Source: Streptomyces aureus (GTDB lineage Bacteria; Actinomycetota; Actinomycetes; Streptomycetales; Streptomycetaceae). From it: a stretch of DNA of 64,000 nucleotides. This document shows positions 54,318-63,052 of this stretch, one piece after another (position 1 is the stretch's first letter; each line of letters starts with the position of its first letter). Under the pieces are notes generated by a model. The model made no database searches. It had not been told where the DNA came from and was given only the letters and a program-made list of their open reading frames with translations. The position numbers and the translations under genes were made by a program. The DNA lies in the NCBI RefSeq assembly GCF_000725495.1, contig NZ_JNZD01000013.1, positions 562,463 through 626,462 of the forward strand. Direction: 5' to 3'.

Positions 54318-55163
54318 GTGTCAGAGCACCACGCCCCCCGGTCCCTCATCGTCACCTTCTACGGCGCCTACGGCCGCTTCGCCCCCGGCCCGGTGCCGGT
54401 GGCCGAGCTGATCCGGCTCCTCGCCGCGGTCGGCGTGGACGCGCCCTCGGTGCGCTCGTCGGTCTCACGGCTCAAGCGCCGGGGACTGCTGGAGCCGGCG
54501 CGCACGCCGACGGGTGCCGCCGGGTACGCGCTGTCGCCCGACGCACGGCAGCTGCTCGACGACGGCGACCGCCGGGTGTACGCCACGGCGCCCCCCGGGG
54601 ACGACGGCTGGGTGCTCGCGGTGTTCTCCGTGCCCGAGTCGGAGCGGCAGAAGCGGCACGTGCTGCGCTCCCGGCTGGCCGGCCTCGGCTTCGGCACGGC
54701 GGCTCCCGGCGTGTGGATCGCCCCGGCCCGGCTGTACGAGGAGACCCGGCACACGCTGGAGCGGCTGCGGCTCGACCCGTACGTGGAACTCTTCCGCGGC
54801 GAGCACCTGGGCTACGCCGCGACGGCGGACGCCGTGGCGCGCTGGTGGGACCTGACCGCCATCGCCAAGGAGCACGAGGCGTTCCTCGGCCGGCACGCGC
54901 GGGTGCTGCACACCTGGGAGGAGCGCCCGGACACCCCGCCGGAGGCGGCCTACCGCGACTATCTGCTCGCCCTCGACTCCTGGCGCCATCTCCCCTACAC
55001 CGACCCGGGTCTGCCCGCGCCGCTGCTCCCCGGGGACTGGCCGGGCGCCCGCTCGGCCGCCGTGTTCTCGGCACTGCACGAGCGGCTGCGCGACGCGGGC
55101 GCGGAGTTCGCCGGGGTACCCCCGTGGTCCGGGTACCCGGACCCGCTCAGCCTCCCAGGGTGA
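54318..55163 (+). CDS. PaaX-family transcriptional regulator
   Basis: PaaX proteins repress aromatic-CoA catabolic genes and are released by the CoA-thioester. The protein has 281 aa: an N-terminal winged HTH (SLIVTFYGAYGRFAPGPVPV, SVRSSVSRLKRRGLLEPART) and the PaaX C-terminal region with WVLAVFSVPESERQKRHVLR and YDPY-like LDPYVELFRGEHLGY. GTG at 54318 is preferred because a -10 lies just upstream; GTG at 54309 adds three residues. Its 3' end overlaps the convergent monooxygenase gene by 17 nt. Likely binds the TGACTGTCGTCA sites. Confidence 0.88.
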   Translation: MSEHHAPRSLIVTFYGAYGRFAPGPVPVAELIRLLAAVGVDAPSVRSSVSRLKRRGLLEPARTPTGAAGYALSPDARQLLDDGDRRVYATAPPGDDGWVLAVFSVPESERQKRHVLRSRLAGLGFGTAAPGVWIAPARLYEETRHTLERLRLDPYVELFRGEHLGYAATADAVARWWDLTAIAKEHEAFLGRHARVLHTWEERPDTPPEAAYRDYLLALDSWRHLPYTDPGLPAPLLPGDWPGARSAAVFSALHERLRDAGAEFAGVPPWSGYPDPLSLPG

Positions 55164-57435
55164 GGCGGGGCCGGGGAGCGTCGGTGCGGCCGGTCTGCGG
55201 GCGGCGGCTGCCCGCGCGGTAGGGCATCGGCCAGACGGCGCCCGGACCCTCGTAGCCCTGTTCGGCCGCCGCGTGCAGCGTCCAGTTCGGGTCGTAGAGA
55301 TGCGGCCGGGCGAGCGCGCACAGGTCGGTGCGTCCGGCCAGGATCAGGGAGTTGACGTCGTCCCAGGAGGAGATCGCGCCGACGGCGATCACCGGGATGC
55401 CGGTCTCGTGACGGATCCGGTCCGCGAACGGCGTCTGGTAGGAGCGGCCGTACGCGGGGCGTTCGTCCGCGACCACCTGTCCGGTCGACACGTCCACCGC
55501 GTCGGCGCCGTGCGCTGCGAAGGCCCGCGCGATCGCGACCGCGTCGTCCCCGGTGGTGCCGCCCTCGGCCCAGTCGGTGGCGGAGATACGGACGGTCATC
55601 GGGCGTTCCGCGGGCCACACCGCCCGTACCGCGTCGAACACTTCGAGGGGGAAGCGCAGCCGCTTCTCCAGCGATCCGCCGTAGGCGTCGGTGCGCCGGT
55701 TGGTCAGCGGGGACAGGAAGCCGGAGAGCAGATAGCCGTGGGCACAGTGCAGTTCGAGGAGGTCGAAGCCGCAGCGGGCGGCACGGCAGGCGGCCGCGGT
55801 GAACTGCTCGCGCAGATCGGTGAGCTGGGCCCGCGACAGCTCGCGGGGTGTCTGACCGCCCGGCTTGTACGGGAGCGGGGAGGCGGCCACGAGCGGCCAG
55901 TTGCCGTCCGGGAGGGGTTCGTCGATGCCCTCCCACATCAGCCGGGTCGAGCCCTTGCGGCCGGCGTGGCCGAGCTGGAGCCCGATCGCGGCGCCCGGTG
56001 CCTGACGGTGCGTGAAGTCCACGATCCGGCGCCAGGAATCGGCCTGCCGGGCGGTGTAGAGGCCCGCGCAGCCGGGGGTGATGCGCCCCTCCGCGCTGAC
56101 GCACACCATCTCGGTCATCACCAGTCCCGCGCCGCCCAGGGCCCGTGCGCCGAGGTGGACGAGATGGAAGTCACCGGGGACGCCGTCCACGGCGGAGTAC
56201 ATGTCCATCGGTGAGACGACGACCCGGTTGCGCAGGGTCAGACCGCGCAGCCGGAACGGGGTGAACATGGGCGGGGTCCCCGGCGGGCAGCGGAACTCCC
56301 GCTCGACCGCGGCCACGAAGCGCGGATCGCGCAGCCGCAGATTGTCGTGGGTGACCCGGCGGCTGCGGGTGAGCAGGTTGAACGCGAACTGCCGTGCGGG
56401 CTGGCCGAGATAGCGGTCGAGGTTCTCGAACCAGTCGAGGCTGGCGCGGGCGGCCCGCTGGGTGGAGGCCACGACGGGGCGCCGCTCCTCCTCGTACGCG
56501 GCCAGCGCCGCCTCGGACGAGGGATGTTCCTCCAGACAGGCGGCCAGGGCGAGCGCGTCCTCGACGGCGAGCTTGGTGCCGGAGCCGATGGAGAAGTGTG
56601 CGGTGTGCGCGGCGTCGCCGAGCAGGACCAGATTGCCGTGCGACCAGCGGTCGTTGACGATCGTGCGGAACGTCGTCCAGGTGGAGTTGTTGGAGCGCAG
56701 CGGGCGTCCGCCGAGCGCGTCCGTGAAGATCTTCCCGCATCGCTCGACGGACTCCTCCTCGCCGAGGTCCGCGAACCCCGAGGCCCGCCACACCTCTTCG
56801 CGCATCTCGACGATGACGGTGGAGGCGTCGGCGGAGTACGGGTAGCCGTGCAGCTGCATCACGCCGTGTTCGGTCTCGGCGATCTCGAAGCGGAAGGCGT
56901 CGAAGGCGAAGTCGGCGGCGAGCCAGATGTACCGGCAGCGGTGCTCCTCGACGGAGGGACCGAACACCTCCGCGTGGGCCGCGCGCGTGAGGCTGTGCAC
57001 CCCGTCGGCGGCGACCACGAGGTCGTGGGACGCCATCAGTTCGGCCACGTCCGGGGCCTCGCTGCCGAAGAGCAGCTCGACGCCGAGCGAACGGCAGCGT
57101 TCGTGCAGGATCTCCAGGAGCCGGCGCCGTCCGAGCGCGGCGAATCCATGGCCGCCGGAGGTGTGCCGCACCCCGCGGTGCACGATGTCGATGTCGTCCC
57201 AGCGGACGAACTCGGCCTGGAGCGCCGCGTACACGACCGGGTCGGCGTGCTCGATGCCGCCCAGGGTCTCGTCGGACAGGACGACACCGAAGCCGAAGGT
57301 GTCGTCGGGCGCGTTGCGCTCCCAGACGGTGATCTCGCGCTCCGGGTCTAGGCGCTTGAGGAGGGCCGCGGCGTACAGCCCGCCGGGACCGCCGCCGATC
57401 ACGGCGACCCGCCTCACACCGCCGCTGCCGCGCAT
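55147..57435 (-). CDS. Bifunctional 2-aminobenzoyl-CoA (salicylyl-CoA-like) monooxygenase/reductase
   Basis: The protein has 762 aa, a fusion of two flavin enzymes. Residues 1-390 are an FAD aromatic hydroxylase: VAVIGGGPGGLYAAALLKRL, the second dinucleotide motif GDAAHTAHFSIGSGTKLAVE. From residue about 395 an old-yellow-enzyme domain follows: MFTPFRLRGLTLRNRVVVSP, GFDLLELHCAHGYLLSGFLS, and NRRTDAYGGSLEKRLRFPLE. This fusion is the hallmark of 2-aminobenzoyl-CoA monooxygenase/reductase, which hydroxylates and reduces the ring in one protein. ATG at 57435 has GGAGGT 9 nt upstream and follows the hydratase stop by 7 nt. A plain salicylyl-CoA 5-hydroxylase is the alternative. Confidence 0.9.
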   Translation of the reverse strand: MRGSGGVRRVAVIGGGPGGLYAAALLKRLDPEREITVWERNAPDDTFGFGVVLSDETLGGIEHADPVVYAALQAEFVRWDDIDIVHRGVRHTSGGHGFAALGRRRLLEILHERCRSLGVELLFGSEAPDVAELMASHDLVVAADGVHSLTRAAHAEVFGPSVEEHRCRYIWLAADFAFDAFRFEIAETEHGVMQLHGYPYSADASTVIVEMREEVWRASGFADLGEEESVERCGKIFTDALGGRPLRSNNSTWTTFRTIVNDRWSHGNLVLLGDAAHTAHFSIGSGTKLAVEDALALAACLEEHPSSEAALAAYEEERRPVVASTQRAARASLDWFENLDRYLGQPARQFAFNLLTRSRRVTHDNLRLRDPRFVAAVEREFRCPPGTPPMFTPFRLRGLTLRNRVVVSPMDMYSAVDGVPGDFHLVHLGARALGGAGLVMTEMVCVSAEGRITPGCAGLYTARQADSWRRIVDFTHRQAPGAAIGLQLGHAGRKGSTRLMWEGIDEPLPDGNWPLVAASPLPYKPGGQTPRELSRAQLTDLREQFTAAACRAARCGFDLLELHCAHGYLLSGFLSPLTNRRTDAYGGSLEKRLRFPLEVFDAVRAVWPAERPMTVRISATDWAEGGTTGDDAVAIARAFAAHGADAVDVSTGQVVADERPAYGRSYQTPFADRIRHETGIPVIAVGAISSWDDVNSLILAGRTDLCALARPHLYDPNWTLHAAAEQGYEGPGAVWPMPYRAGSRRPQTGRTDAPRPRLTLGG

Positions 57436-57442
57436 CGCGGGC

Positions 57443-58270
57443 TCACCTCCCGCGCCACTTCGGGGCCCGCTTCTCCGTGAAGGCCGCGTGGAACTCGGCG
57501 TAGTCCTCGCCGTTCATGAGCAGGGCCTGGGTCGCGGCGTCCAGTTCGACGGCGGCCGCGAGCGGCATGTCCAGTTCGGCGGTGAGCAGGGCCTTGGTCT
57601 GGGCGTACGCCAGCGCCGGGCCGTCGGCGAGACGGCGGGCCAGCGCCTGCGCGGCCTCGTCGGCGTGCCCCTCGTCGGTGAGCTCGCTGATCAGTCCGAT
57701 GCGCTCGGCCTCGGGGGCGCGCACCGGTTCCCCGAGCATCAGCAGCCGGGTCGCGTGCCCGAGGCCGACGACGCGGGGCAGCAGATAGGCCGCGCCCATG
57801 TCGCCGCCGGACAGCCCGACCCGGGTGAAGAGGAACGCGAAGCGGGCGCTCGGGTCGGCCACCCGGAAGTCGGCGGCCAGCGCCAGCACGGCCCCGGCGC
57901 CCGCCGCCACCCCGTGCACCGAGGCGATCACGGGGAACGGGCACTCCCGTACGGCCCTGACGACCTGCCCGGTCATCCGGTTGAAGTCGAGGAGCTGGGC
58001 GGTGTCCATGGAGAGGGTCGCGCCGATGATCTCGTCGACGTCTCCCCCGGAGCAGAAGCCGCGGCCCTCGCCGGCGAGCACCAGGGCCCGCACGGAGCGC
58101 TCGCGGGACAGCTCGGCCAGCAGGTCGCGCAGGTCGGCGTAGGCACCGAAGGTGAGCGCGTTGAGCTTCTCGGGGCGGGCCAGCGTGACCGTGGCGACGC
58201 CGTCGGTGAGCTCGTACCTCAGATGCTGCCAGGCGGGGGTGCGGCCGGCGGAGCCGGTGAAGGGACTCAT
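57443..58270 (-). CDS. Enoyl-CoA hydratase/isomerase
   Basis: Crotonase-fold enzyme acting on an unsaturated CoA ester in the lower part of the aminobenzoate pathway. The protein has 275 aa: VATVTLARPEKLNALTFGAY, LAGEGRGFCSGGDVDEI (oxyanion-hole region), PFPVIASVHGVAAGAGAVLA, and ARFAFLFTRVGLSGGDMGAA with the acid residue of the second catalytic loop. First gene of the minus-strand catabolic unit; AGGAGG lies 8-9 nt upstream of the ATG, and the operator is 66 nt upstream. The exact substrate cannot be read from the sequence. Confidence 0.9.
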   Translation of the reverse strand: MSPFTGSAGRTPAWQHLRYELTDGVATVTLARPEKLNALTFGAYADLRDLLAELSRERSVRALVLAGEGRGFCSGGDVDEIIGATLSMDTAQLLDFNRMTGQVVRAVRECPFPVIASVHGVAAGAGAVLALAADFRVADPSARFAFLFTRVGLSGGDMGAAYLLPRVVGLGHATRLLMLGEPVRAPEAERIGLISELTDEGHADEAAQALARRLADGPALAYAQTKALLTAELDMPLAAAVELDAATQALLMNGEDYAEFHAAFTEKRAPKWRGR

Positions 58271-58772
58271 GGCGGGCGGCCTCCTAGGGCGGGGGCGACG
58301 CTGTACGGCTGTCCCGCCAAGTTATCACTCGTTCGTGACTGTCGTCACGAGTGCGCGATACAGGATCACGGCGCGGACCCGGGACCCTTGGAGGCCGGGC
58401 GATCGCCCGTCACACACGGCGACGGGTCGGCTGCGGGTCGTGAAGGGGGAGGCGGGGCCGGCCCGGAGCGCGGCGACAGAAGGCGAAGGCGGGAGTGACG
58501 GGCCGTGAGCGGAGCGGCCGATGGGTGAGCGGGGGCCGTGACCGCGTCACGGATCGTCGATAGCCGTGTAACGGTGGGAGCGGACGCGGGAGGGGGGCCG
58601 TTCGTCCGGGTAGACAGCCCGTATCGGACCGATCGTCCCGAAAGGAGGCGCCGGAGGGCCGGGGACACATCGGCCGATGTCCCGAGAAAGCCCACCGCGC
58701 GCGTTCCCCGGACGGCGCCGTACCATTCCTAAGGTTGTACGCAGGACGCCCTGCTCCACGAACGGACCCGCC
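58271..58772. other. Divergent intergenic region between the hydratase and ATPase genes
   Basis: The 502-nt gap carries the operator at 58336-58347 near the hydratase. Beyond it I see no convincing gene; the frame upstream of the ATPase start stays open by chance. Confidence 0.55.
58336..58347. promoter_or_regulatory. Second copy of the aminobenzoate-cluster operator
   Basis: TGACTGTCGTCA sits in GTTATC-N9-site-N9-GATAC, and outer CACTCGT/ACGAGTG arms extend the symmetry. It lies 66 nt upstream of the hydratase ATG and matches the copy at 52434-52445 exactly over 12 bp. Confidence 0.75.
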
Positions 58773-59213
58773 TTGCACGACACCCCAGCACCCGCCTTCT
58801 GGCGCATCGCGCTGCCGCACACGTTCGCGGCCGTGCCGGTGGCCCGCGCCCTGGTCCGCAGGGCACTCTCGGATCGGGAGCACGCGGCCGACAGCGACAC
58901 GGCCGAGCTGCTCACCGCGGAGCTGGTCGCCAACGCCGTCGAACACACCGCGGGAGAGGGACCGATAGAGCTGGTCGTCGAGCTGATGCCGACCGGCTGC
59001 CGGGTCGAGGTGCACGACCCGGACCCGGACCCGCCCCTCGATCTCACCCTCCCGCACCCGCCCGGTGAGCCGGACCCCTGGCAGGAGCACGGGCGCGGAC
59101 TGCTGCTGCTCCGCGCGCTCAGCTCCGCCTGCGGACACCGCCCCACCGACACGGGCAAGGCGGTCTGGTTCCGGCTGCCGGTGATCCCCGCCCAGCGCCG
59201 GCCGGCGCTGTAG
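58773..59213 (+). CDS. ATP-binding anti-sigma/regulatory protein (HATPase_c, RsbW-like)
   Basis: Small GHKL ATPase-fold proteins of Streptomyces usually act as anti-sigma factors or partners of SpoIIE-type phosphatases. The protein has 146 aa from the TTG: VPVARALVRRALSDREHAAD, then the N-box ELLTAELVANAVEHTAGEGP with the Asn of Bergerat ATPases, and the G-box EHGRGLLLLRALSSACGHR. TTG at 58773 gives LHDTPAPAFWRIALPHTFAA as N-terminus, typical for the family, but no strong ribosome site is present, so the start is uncertain. Its partner sigma factor is not in this window. Confidence 0.8.
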   Translation: MHDTPAPAFWRIALPHTFAAVPVARALVRRALSDREHAADSDTAELLTAELVANAVEHTAGEGPIELVVELMPTGCRVEVHDPDPDPPLDLTLPHPPGEPDPWQEHGRGLLLLRALSSACGHRPTDTGKAVWFRLPVIPAQRRPAL

Positions 59214-59273
59214 CGGTCAGCCGGTGCCATAGCGGTCAGCCGGCGCCGTAGCGGTCAGCCGGTGCCGTAGCGG
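59211..59273. repeat. 19-nt tandem repeat at the end of the ATPase gene
   Basis: Three full copies and one partial copy of TAGCGGTCAGCCGGTGCCR (start 59211, 59230, 59249, then TAGCGG at 59268). The first copy begins with the stop codon TAG, so the ATPase gene ends exactly at the repeat boundary. Confidence 0.9.
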
Positions 59274-59302
59274 CCCGCACGCACACGGGGGCGCCCGATG
59301 GA

Positions 59303-60310
59303 TCAGGCCAGCGTGGCGACCATGATCGCCTTGATGGTGTGCAGCCGGTTCTCGGCCTGGTCGAAGACGACGGAGTGCGCCGACTCGAAGACCTCGTCGG
59401 TGACCTCCAGCGAGTCGAGTCCGTACTCCTCGTACAGCTCGCGGCCGACCTTGGTGCCGAGGTCGTGGAAGGCCGGCAGGCAGTGCAGGAACTTGACGCC
59501 CGGGTTCCCGGTGGCCCGCAGGACGTCCATGGTCACCGCGTACGGGACCAGGGCGCCGATGCGCTCGGCCCACACCTCCTTGGGCTCGCCCATGGAGACC
59601 CAGACGTCGGTGGCCACGAAGTCGGCGCCGCGCACCCCCTCCGCCACGTCCTCGGTGAGGGTGACCGTCCCGCCGCTCTTCGCCGCGAGGTCATGGGCCG
59701 TCGCGACGATCTCGTCGGCCGGCCAGTAGGCCCGCGGGGCCACTATCCGGACGTCCATGCCGAGCAGCGCGCCGGTGATCAGGTAGGAGTTGCCCATGTT
59801 GAAGCGGGCGTCGCCGAGGTAGGCGAAGGCGGTCTCTCCGACCGGCTTGGCGCAGTGCTCCCGCATCGTGAGGACGTCGGCCAGCATCTGGGTGGGGTGC
59901 CAGTCGTCCGTCAGACCGTTGTAGACGGGGACTCCGGCGTGGGCGGCCAGTTCCTCGACGGCGGCCTGGCTGTCGCCGCGGTACTCGATGGCGTCGAACA
60001 TGCGGCCGAGTACGCGGGCGGTGTCCTTGACCGACTCCTTGTGGCCGATCTGCGAGCCGGCCGGGTCCAGGTACGTGGTGGAGGCTCCCTGGTCCGCGGC
60101 CGCGACCTCGAAGGCGCAGCGGGTGCGCGTCGAGGTCTTCTCGAAGATCAGCGCGATGTTCCTGCCCCGCAGGTGGCGGGTCTCCGCCCCGGCCCGCTTG
60201 GCCGCCTTGAGTCCGGCCGCCAGCTCCACCAGGCCGAGGAACTCCTCCTCCGTGAAGTCCAGCTCCTTGAGGAAGTGACGGCCGGCGAGGGCGGTCGGGA
60301 CTGTCGCCAT
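59303..60310 (-). CDS. argF: Ornithine carbamoyltransferase, probably catabolic
   Basis: Interconverts ornithine plus carbamoyl phosphate and citrulline. The protein has 335 aa, standard length: carbamoyl-phosphate loop STRTR at 60-64, HPTQ at 138-141, [13 protein letters not shown], and the ornithine-site HCLPAFHD near 273. The arginine deiminase gene lies 205 nt upstream on the same strand, so this is likely the arginine-deiminase-pathway enzyme (ArcB role) and not the biosynthetic one; the two types cannot be separated on motifs alone. ATG start at 60310 has GGAGCG-type sequence upstream. Confidence 0.94.
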   Translation of the reverse strand: MATVPTALAGRHFLKELDFTEEEFLGLVELAAGLKAAKRAGAETRHLRGRNIALIFEKTSTRTRCAFEVAAADQGASTTYLDPAGSQIGHKESVKDTARVLGRMFDAIEYRGDSQAAVEELAAHAGVPVYNGLTDDWHPTQMLADVLTMREHCAKPVGETAFAYLGDARFNMGNSYLITGALLGMDVRIVAPRAYWPADEIVATAHDLAAKSGGTVTLTEDVAEGVRGADFVATDVWVSMGEPKEVWAERIGALVPYAVTMDVLRATGNPGVKFLHCLPAFHDLGTKVGRELYEEYGLDSLEVTDEVFESAHSVVFDQAENRLHTIKAIMVATLA

Positions 60311-60372
60311 GGGGGCGCTCCAGGGATGACGGGGGCGGGGACGGGACCGGACGTCTGGAATTCTATACGACG

Positions 60373-60396
60373 CACAGCATTTATATGCGACCTGTG
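60373..60396 (-). promoter_or_regulatory. Nested palindromes upstream of the carbamoyltransferase gene
   Basis: GCATTTATATGC (60378-60389) is embedded in CACAG (60373-60377) and CTGTG (60392-60396), nearly concentric, in an AT-rich stretch 63 nt upstream of the ATG. It resembles an operator of a Crp/ArgR-type dimer, but I cannot assign the factor. Confidence 0.4.
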
Positions 60397-60515
60397 TTCG
60401 ACTCCACGTACCGGCCCGGATGGCGGTCCCGGCGGGGCGCTCGGCGGGGCGCTTCGGCCGCCACCTCGGCGGCGGCCCCGCCGAGGGCTCCGGCGGCGCC
60501 CCCGCGGGCGGCCGG

Positions 60516-61739
60516 CTACACCGGGCCGCGTTCGACGGGACAGCTCATACAGCGCGGGCCGCCCCTGCCGCGGCCCAGTTCGCTCCCCGGGATCTCGATC
60601 ACCTCGATGCCCTGCTTGCGCAGATGGGTGTTGGTGGTGGAGTTGCGCTCGTAGGCGATGACGACGCCCGGTTCGACGGCGAGGACGTTGCAGCCGTCGT
60701 CCCACTGCTCCCGCTCGGCCGCGTGCACGTCCTGGGTGGCGGTCAGGACCCGGATCTCGCTGAGGCCGAGCGCGGCAGCGATGGCACGATGCATGTGCTC
60801 CGGGGGATGGTCGGTGACCTTCAGCTCCTTGTCCCCCGCGCCCGGCTCGATGGTGTACGAGCGGAGCATGCCGAGCCCGGCGTACTGCGTGAAGATGTCC
60901 CCGTCGACCATGGTCATCACGGTGTCGAGGTGCATGAGGGCCCGCCGCTTCGGCATGTCGAGCGCCACGATGGTGCGGGCCGAGCCGGCCGCGAACAGCT
61001 TGTGGGCGAGCATCTCGACGGCCTGGGGCGTCGTCCGCTCGCTCATCCCGATGAGCACGGCCCCGTTGCCGATGACGAGGACGTCCCCGCCCTCGATGGT
61101 GGACGGGTAGTCGGCCTGCCCCTCCGACCAGACGTTGAAGTCCTCCTCGCGGAAGAGCGGGTGGTGCCGGTAGATCGCCTCGAAGTGCACGGTCTCCCGC
61201 TGCCGGGCCGGCCAGCGCATGGCGTTGATGGAAACCCCGTCGTAGATCCAGGCGGAGGTGTCCCGGGTGAAGAGGTGGTTGGGCAGCGGCCGCAGGAGGA
61301 AGTCGTCGAGGTCCATGACATGGAAGCGCACGGAGGTGGGTTCCGCGTGCGCGTCCAGGAACTCGCGCTTGGTCATGCCGCCGACGAGCACGGACGCCAG
61401 CTCCGGGGCGGGCATCGCCTCGAACGCGGCCCGGAGGTGGTCGGTGGCGAGCGGACCGTACTCCTTCTCGTCGAAGACCCGGTCCAGGACGAGCGAGCGG
61501 GCCGCGCCGATCGCCAGGGTCTCCGCGAGCAGGTCGCCGAAGAGGTGGACGGTGACCCCACGGTCGCGCAGCACGTCGGCGAACCCGTCGTGTTCCGCGC
61601 GCGCCCGGCGCACCCACAGCACGTCGTCGAAGAGGAGCGCGTCCTTGTTGCTGGGGGTGAGCCTTTTGAGCTCGAGATCGGGCCGGTGCAGGATGACGCG
61701 GCGCAGCCGCCCGGCCTCGGAGTCGACATGGAATCCCAT
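60516..61739 (-). CDS. arcA: Arginine deiminase
   Basis: Hydrolyses arginine to citrulline and ammonia, the first step of the arginine deiminase pathway. The protein has 407 aa. Guanidino-group-modifying fold: [73 protein letters not shown] and the C-terminal [17 protein letters not shown] with nucleophile Cys397. ATG at 61739 has AGGATGGAG just upstream; the frame continues to 61841 without a supported start. It pairs with the carbamoyltransferase downstream; no carbamate kinase gene is visible in this window. Confidence 0.95.
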   Translation of the reverse strand: MGFHVDSEAGRLRRVILHRPDLELKRLTPSNKDALLFDDVLWVRRARAEHDGFADVLRDRGVTVHLFGDLLAETLAIGAARSLVLDRVFDEKEYGPLATDHLRAAFEAMPAPELASVLVGGMTKREFLDAHAEPTSVRFHVMDLDDFLLRPLPNHLFTRDTSAWIYDGVSINAMRWPARQRETVHFEAIYRHHPLFREEDFNVWSEGQADYPSTIEGGDVLVIGNGAVLIGMSERTTPQAVEMLAHKLFAAGSARTIVALDMPKRRALMHLDTVMTMVDGDIFTQYAGLGMLRSYTIEPGAGDKELKVTDHPPEHMHRAIAAALGLSEIRVLTATQDVHAAEREQWDDGCNVLAVEPGVVIAYERNSTTNTHLRKQGIEVIEIPGSELGRGRGGPRCMSCPVERGPV

Positions 61740-61882
61740 GTCTCCATCCTGACCATCCGGACGCGTGTTCACCCGTGGATCGCCCAGGTCCGCACCACGA
61801 TTCCCGCCCGCCCCGCGCGCCAGGCCCGCCCCCGGCCCCACACCCCGGCCGCCCCTTGGCGCACTCCCTTCATTTCGTCCTC

Positions 61883-61912
61883 TTGACGATAAGCGGGTTC
61901 TTCATTATCGTC
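61883..61912 (+). promoter_or_regulatory. Strong promoter with overlapping inverted repeat, SPFH operon
   Basis: TTGACG (61883-61888) and TATCGT (61906-61911) are separated by 17 nt, near-ideal for the housekeeping sigma factor. GACGATAA (61885-61892) and TTATCGTC (61905-61912) form a perfect 8-bp inverted repeat with a 12-nt spacer that lies right on these hexamers, so a repressor binding there would block the polymerase. Transcription would start near 61917. Confidence 0.75.
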
Positions 61913-61972
61913 TCAATGACGACAACGAGAGAAGCAAAATCGCCGGGGAACGCCCGGCGCGAGGGGGTACTC

Positions 61973-63052
61973 ATGGCCGACATCACGCGACGCCTCGGCT
62001 GGCGCCATCTGCGCGGGGCGCCCACCGCGCACGTGCGGCACCACAAGTCGGGACAGCTGGTCCACGACGGCCCCGGACTCAGCTTCTGGTACCGCTCACT
62101 GACGGCCGCGCTCTCCGAAGTGCCCGTCGACGACCGCGAGCTGGCGATGACCTTCCACGCCCGCACGTCCGACTTCCAGGACGTCGCGGTCCAGGCGACG
62201 GTCACCTACCGGGTCAGCGACCCCGGGCTCGCGGCCTCCCGCATGGACTTCTCCATAGACCCCGACACCGGCGCCTGGCGCGGCGCCCCGCTGGAGCAGC
62301 TGGGCTCGCTGCTGACCGAGACGGCCCAGCAGCACGCCCTCGACGTGCTCGCCCGCACCTCCCTGGCGTCCGCCCTGGTCGACGGTGTCACGGCGGTACG
62401 GGAGCGGGTCGCGGCCGGTCTCGCCTCCGAACCCCGGCTGCCCGCCACCGGCATCGAGGTGGTCGCGGTCCGGGTCGTCGCGCTGCGCCCCGAGCCCGAG
62501 GTGGAGCGGGCGCTGCGCACCCCCGCCCGCGAGCAGATCCAGCAGGACGCGGACAAGGCGACGTACGAGCGCCGGGCGGTCGCCGTCGAGCGGGAGCGGG
62601 CCATCGCCGAGAACGAACTCGCCAGCCAGATCGAACTCGCCCGGCGCGAGGAGCAGTTGGTCGAGCAGAAGGGCACGAACGCGCGCCGCGAGGCCGAGGA
62701 GCACGCGGCCGCGGACGCGGTGCGCGCCGGGGCCGAGGCGGCCCGTACGGTCCGGCTGGCGGAGGCGGAGGCCACCCGGTCGCTGCGGCTCGCGGAGGCG
62801 GAGGCCACCCGCAAGGTGCGGCTCGCGGGGGCCGAGGCCCAGGCCGAGCGCGAGGTCGGCGCCGCGCGGGCCGAGGCGCAGGCGGCCTGGCTGCGGGTCC
62901 ACGGCGAGGTCGACACGGCCACGCTGCACGCGCTGACCGGGAGCCGGCTCGCGGAGAACCTGCCGCGGATCGAGAACCTCACCGTGTCGCCCGACGTCCT
63001 CACCGGACTGCTCGCCAAGCTGGGCAACGGGACCGCCGGGGACTCGGCGTGA
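61973..63052 (+). CDS. SPFH/band 7 domain protein with coiled coil
   Basis: Stomatin/prohibitin-like scaffold, expected at the membrane, although no clear transmembrane segment is present. The protein has 359 aa from ATG 61973 (GAGGGGG 5 nt upstream). The N-terminal SPFH domain includes LAMTFHARTSDFQDVAVQA and VTYRVSDPG. From about 180 a long charged coiled coil follows (RALRTPAREQIQQDADKATY and ERERAIAENELASQ), and LAEAEATRSLRLAEAEATRK forms a repeat. A second in-frame ATG at 61916 would give a leaderless 378-aa form. Its stop overlaps the NAD-kinase-like gene as GTGA. Confidence 0.85.
   Translation: MADITRRLGWRHLRGAPTAHVRHHKSGQLVHDGPGLSFWYRSLTAALSEVPVDDRELAMTFHARTSDFQDVAVQATVTYRVSDPGLAASRMDFSIDPDTGAWRGAPLEQLGSLLTETAQQHALDVLARTSLASALVDGVTAVRERVAAGLASEPRLPATGIEVVAVRVVALRPEPEVERALRTPAREQIQQDADKATYERRAVAVERERAIAENELASQIELARREEQLVEQKGTNARREAEEHAAADAVRAGAEAARTVRLAEAEATRSLRLAEAEATRKVRLAGAEAQAEREVGAARAEAQAAWLRVHGEVDTATLHALTGSRLAENLPRIENLTVSPDVLTGLLAKLGNGTAGDSA

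Noticed and set aside
58677..58772. Longer ATPase-gene start at 58677
   Set aside because: The extra N-terminus is Arg/Pro-rich without family similarity; the TTG at 58773 gives the usual N-terminus, although its ribosome site is weak.
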